The translations under genes and the position numbers were made by a program. This document shows positions 27,665 through 29,120 of a stretch of DNA of 29,120 bases, piece by piece. Every line of letters begins with the position of its first letter. The first letter of the stretch is position 1. Origin of the DNA: a virus; IMG/VR virus record IMGVR_UViG_3300042346_000152, positions 1 through 29,120 of that record; one strand, 5' to 3'. Below the pieces are notes generated by a model. It did not search any database and had not been told where the DNA came from. It was given only the letters and a program-made list of their open reading frames with translations.

Positions 27665-29120
27665 ATGCCCCTAAAAAAACTGAAACTTAATACAGGGGTT
27701 TCGAGGGAAAACACTCGCTACTTCAACGAGAACCGTTGGTATTCCTGCGACAAGATCCGCTTTCGCCAGGGCACGCCTGAAAAAATTGGTGGCTGGCAGC
27801 GGGTAGCGTCCACCAGTTATCTTGGCACATGCCGCTCTCTGTGGCAGTGGGCAACCAATGGCGGTGTACCCTACATTGGCGTAGGCACACACCAGAAGTA
27901 TTACGTCTACTACGGTGGAACGTATTACGACATCACGCCTGTGGTTAGCACAACTGCTGCCGGGGCGGTCACATTTTCTGCGGTAACGGTGTCTCCGTTT
28001 AGCACAACCATCACTGTCAACCACACAGGACATGGCGCTACGGTAGGAACATCTGTCACGTATTCTGGAGTTAGTGCTTCCGGGCTGGGTGGCGCTATTA
28101 CTCAGGCGGTTTTGCAGTCTGAGTTTCAGATTACGTCCGTGATTGATGTTAATTCTTACACCATCACTTCGCCAGTCTTGTCCAATGCTTCTGACACTGG
28201 GAATGGTGGGGCGGCTGTAGTAGGGGCGTATCAGGTCAACGCTGGCAATGATATTGAAACGCCTGTTGCGGCGGCGTGGGGAACTGGCGGGTGGGGTCTT
28301 GGAGCATGGGGTGTAGGCTCTGGCGGGATAACCCCAATCAGAATCTGGAACCATCAAAACTTTGGTGAAGATTTGATCTATGGCCCCAAGGGTGGGCCAA
28401 TGTACTATTGGGATACATCTGCTGGGTTTACTACTAGAGGCGTGGCTTTGTCTTCCATGCCCGGTGCAACAGATGTTCCAACTGCACAAAATTTGTTCAT
28501 CGTGTCTGATGCGTCAAGATTCGTTCTTGCGTTCGGTTGCAATGACTATGGGGCAACAGAACTAGACCCGATGCTGATTCGGTGGACCGCACAGGAAAGC
28601 GCGGTGAACTGGACGCCATCTGCCACGAACCAGGCCGGCAGTCTTAGGTTGTCTCACGGGTCAAAGATCGAGGCAATCCAGCAGGTGCGCCAGGAAATCT
28701 TGGTCTTCACAGACACAACGCTGTACGGCTTGCAATACTTAGGCGCTGGCAATGGGGTCTGGGGATCTCAGCTTCTGACAGATAACATCTCCATCATCAG
28801 TGATCGATCAGTAGTGACCGCATCTGGTGTTACCTACTGGATGGGTGAAGACAAGTTCTATGTCTTTGATGGTCGAACCAACTCTTTGGAATGCGACCTT
28901 AGAGAATATGTCTTCCGTGATATCAACATCAATCAATACCAGCAAGTCTTCAGTGGAACGAATGAGCAGTTCAATGAAGTTTGGTGGTTCTATCCGTCGC
29001 TTAACAGTACGGTAGTTGACAGGTATGTAATCTACAACTACGTGGAAAAGGCGTGGTACTACGGCACTCTTGGCAGAACCGCTTGGATTGACGTTGGCTT
29101 GTTCTCAAACTATCCCATCG
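27665..29120 (+). CDS. Tail-hub or DNA-stabilisation protein, gp10-like, 3' end cut by window edge
   Basis: ATG 27665 follows GAGAGGAG and the frame stays open for 485 codons to the edge, so the product is longer than this. The start reads MPLKKLKLNTGVSRENTRYF and NENRWYSCDKIRFRQGTPEK. A glycine-rich turn (GTGGWGLGAWGVGSGG), then LIYGPKGGPMYYWD, FIVSDASRFVLAFG and WMGEDKFYVFDG follow. These match large virion proteins that sit below the adaptors in podovirus tails (P22 gp10-type), from memory. Residues about 115-190 look like an inserted Thr/Ser beta module (HTGHGATVGTSVTYSGV) similar to modules in the 844-residue protein. Confidence 0.72.
   Translation, partial: MPLKKLKLNTGVSRENTRYFNENRWYSCDKIRFRQGTPEKIGGWQRVASTSYLGTCRSLWQWATNGGVPYIGVGTHQKYYVYYGGTYYDITPVVSTTAAGAVTFSAVTVSPFSTTITVNHTGHGATVGTSVTYSGVSASGLGGAITQAVLQSEFQITSVIDVNSYTITSPVLSNASDTGNGGAAVVGAYQVNAGNDIETPVAAAWGTGGWGLGAWGVGSGGITPIRIWNHQNFGEDLIYGPKGGPMYYWDTSAGFTTRGVALSSMPGATDVPTAQNLFIVSDASRFVLAFGCNDYGATELDPMLIRWTAQESAVNWTPSATNQAGSLRLSHGSKIEAIQQVRQEILVFTDTTLYGLQYLGAGNGVWGSQLLTDNISIISDRSVVTASGVTYWMGEDKFYVFDGRTNSLECDLREYVFRDININQYQQVFSGTNEQFNEVWWFYPSLNSTVVDRYVIYNYVEKAWYYGTLGRTAWIDVGLFSNYPI

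Noticed and set aside
1-29120. tRNA or rRNA genes
   Set aside because: No cloverleaf with a conserved T-arm and no rRNA-like stretch was noticed by eye; a dedicated scan could still find a divergent one.

Overview
The window is a 29 kb piece of a tailed double-stranded DNA bacteriophage. It shows a full head-building order (small terminase, large terminase, portal, scaffold, coat), followed by neck, tail and fibre genes and a lysis cassette. No tail sheath or tape measure gene is visible, and two gp4/SU10-like adaptors plus a gp10-like protein fit a short-tailed (podovirus-like) particle. The host is probably a beta-proteobacterium such as a freshwater Burkholderiales. That is inferred from the very GC-rich lysis block (25527-27014) and the style of its proteins, not demonstrated. 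No integrase, replication gene, tRNA or CRISPR array is visible.

Layout. Positions 1-3600 (minus strand) hold a tight operon of about a dozen small genes of unknown function. They are joined by a recurring SD-stop-start junction, with hairpins in the few wider gaps. Positions 3601-3819 are a divergent control region with a good sigma70-like promoter for the plus strand and two LexA-box-like sites. Positions 3820-7400 hold a small terminase, a 490-bp gap full of ATTAACG and ATTCCAC repeats, a stand-alone LexA-type winged-helix protein, an ATPase-only terminase paralog, and the complete large terminase. Positions 7410-14344 encode portal, a short protein, an HNH endonuclease, a GroES-like co-chaperonin, scaffold, a protein with a pentapeptide repeat, a capsid-associated protein and the major capsid protein, closed by a terminator.

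Positions 14411-15308 are a GIY-YIG endonuclease with its own promoter. Positions 15420-18475 hold two structural proteins separated by a terminator. Positions 18486-22261 are a run of small genes: membrane proteins (holin candidates), several basic proteins sharing a KGG motif, a gp4-like adaptor and a zinc-ribbon protein. Positions 22258-25970 encode adaptor, tail and fibre-like proteins, including a seven-bladed propeller with a heptad tail. Positions 25975-27014 are the lysis cassette (SAR-type lysozyme, Rz, nested Rz1). Positions 27024-27650 are a reverse-strand GIY-YIG endonuclease, and a gp10-like tail protein runs off the right edge from 27665.

The genes fit one programme. The leftward operon is probably early, and the rightward block is the late packaging, assembly and lysis set. 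Between them sits a control region with LexA-like operators and a phage LexA-type DNA-binding protein. Three homing-type endonucleases are wedged between conserved structural genes.
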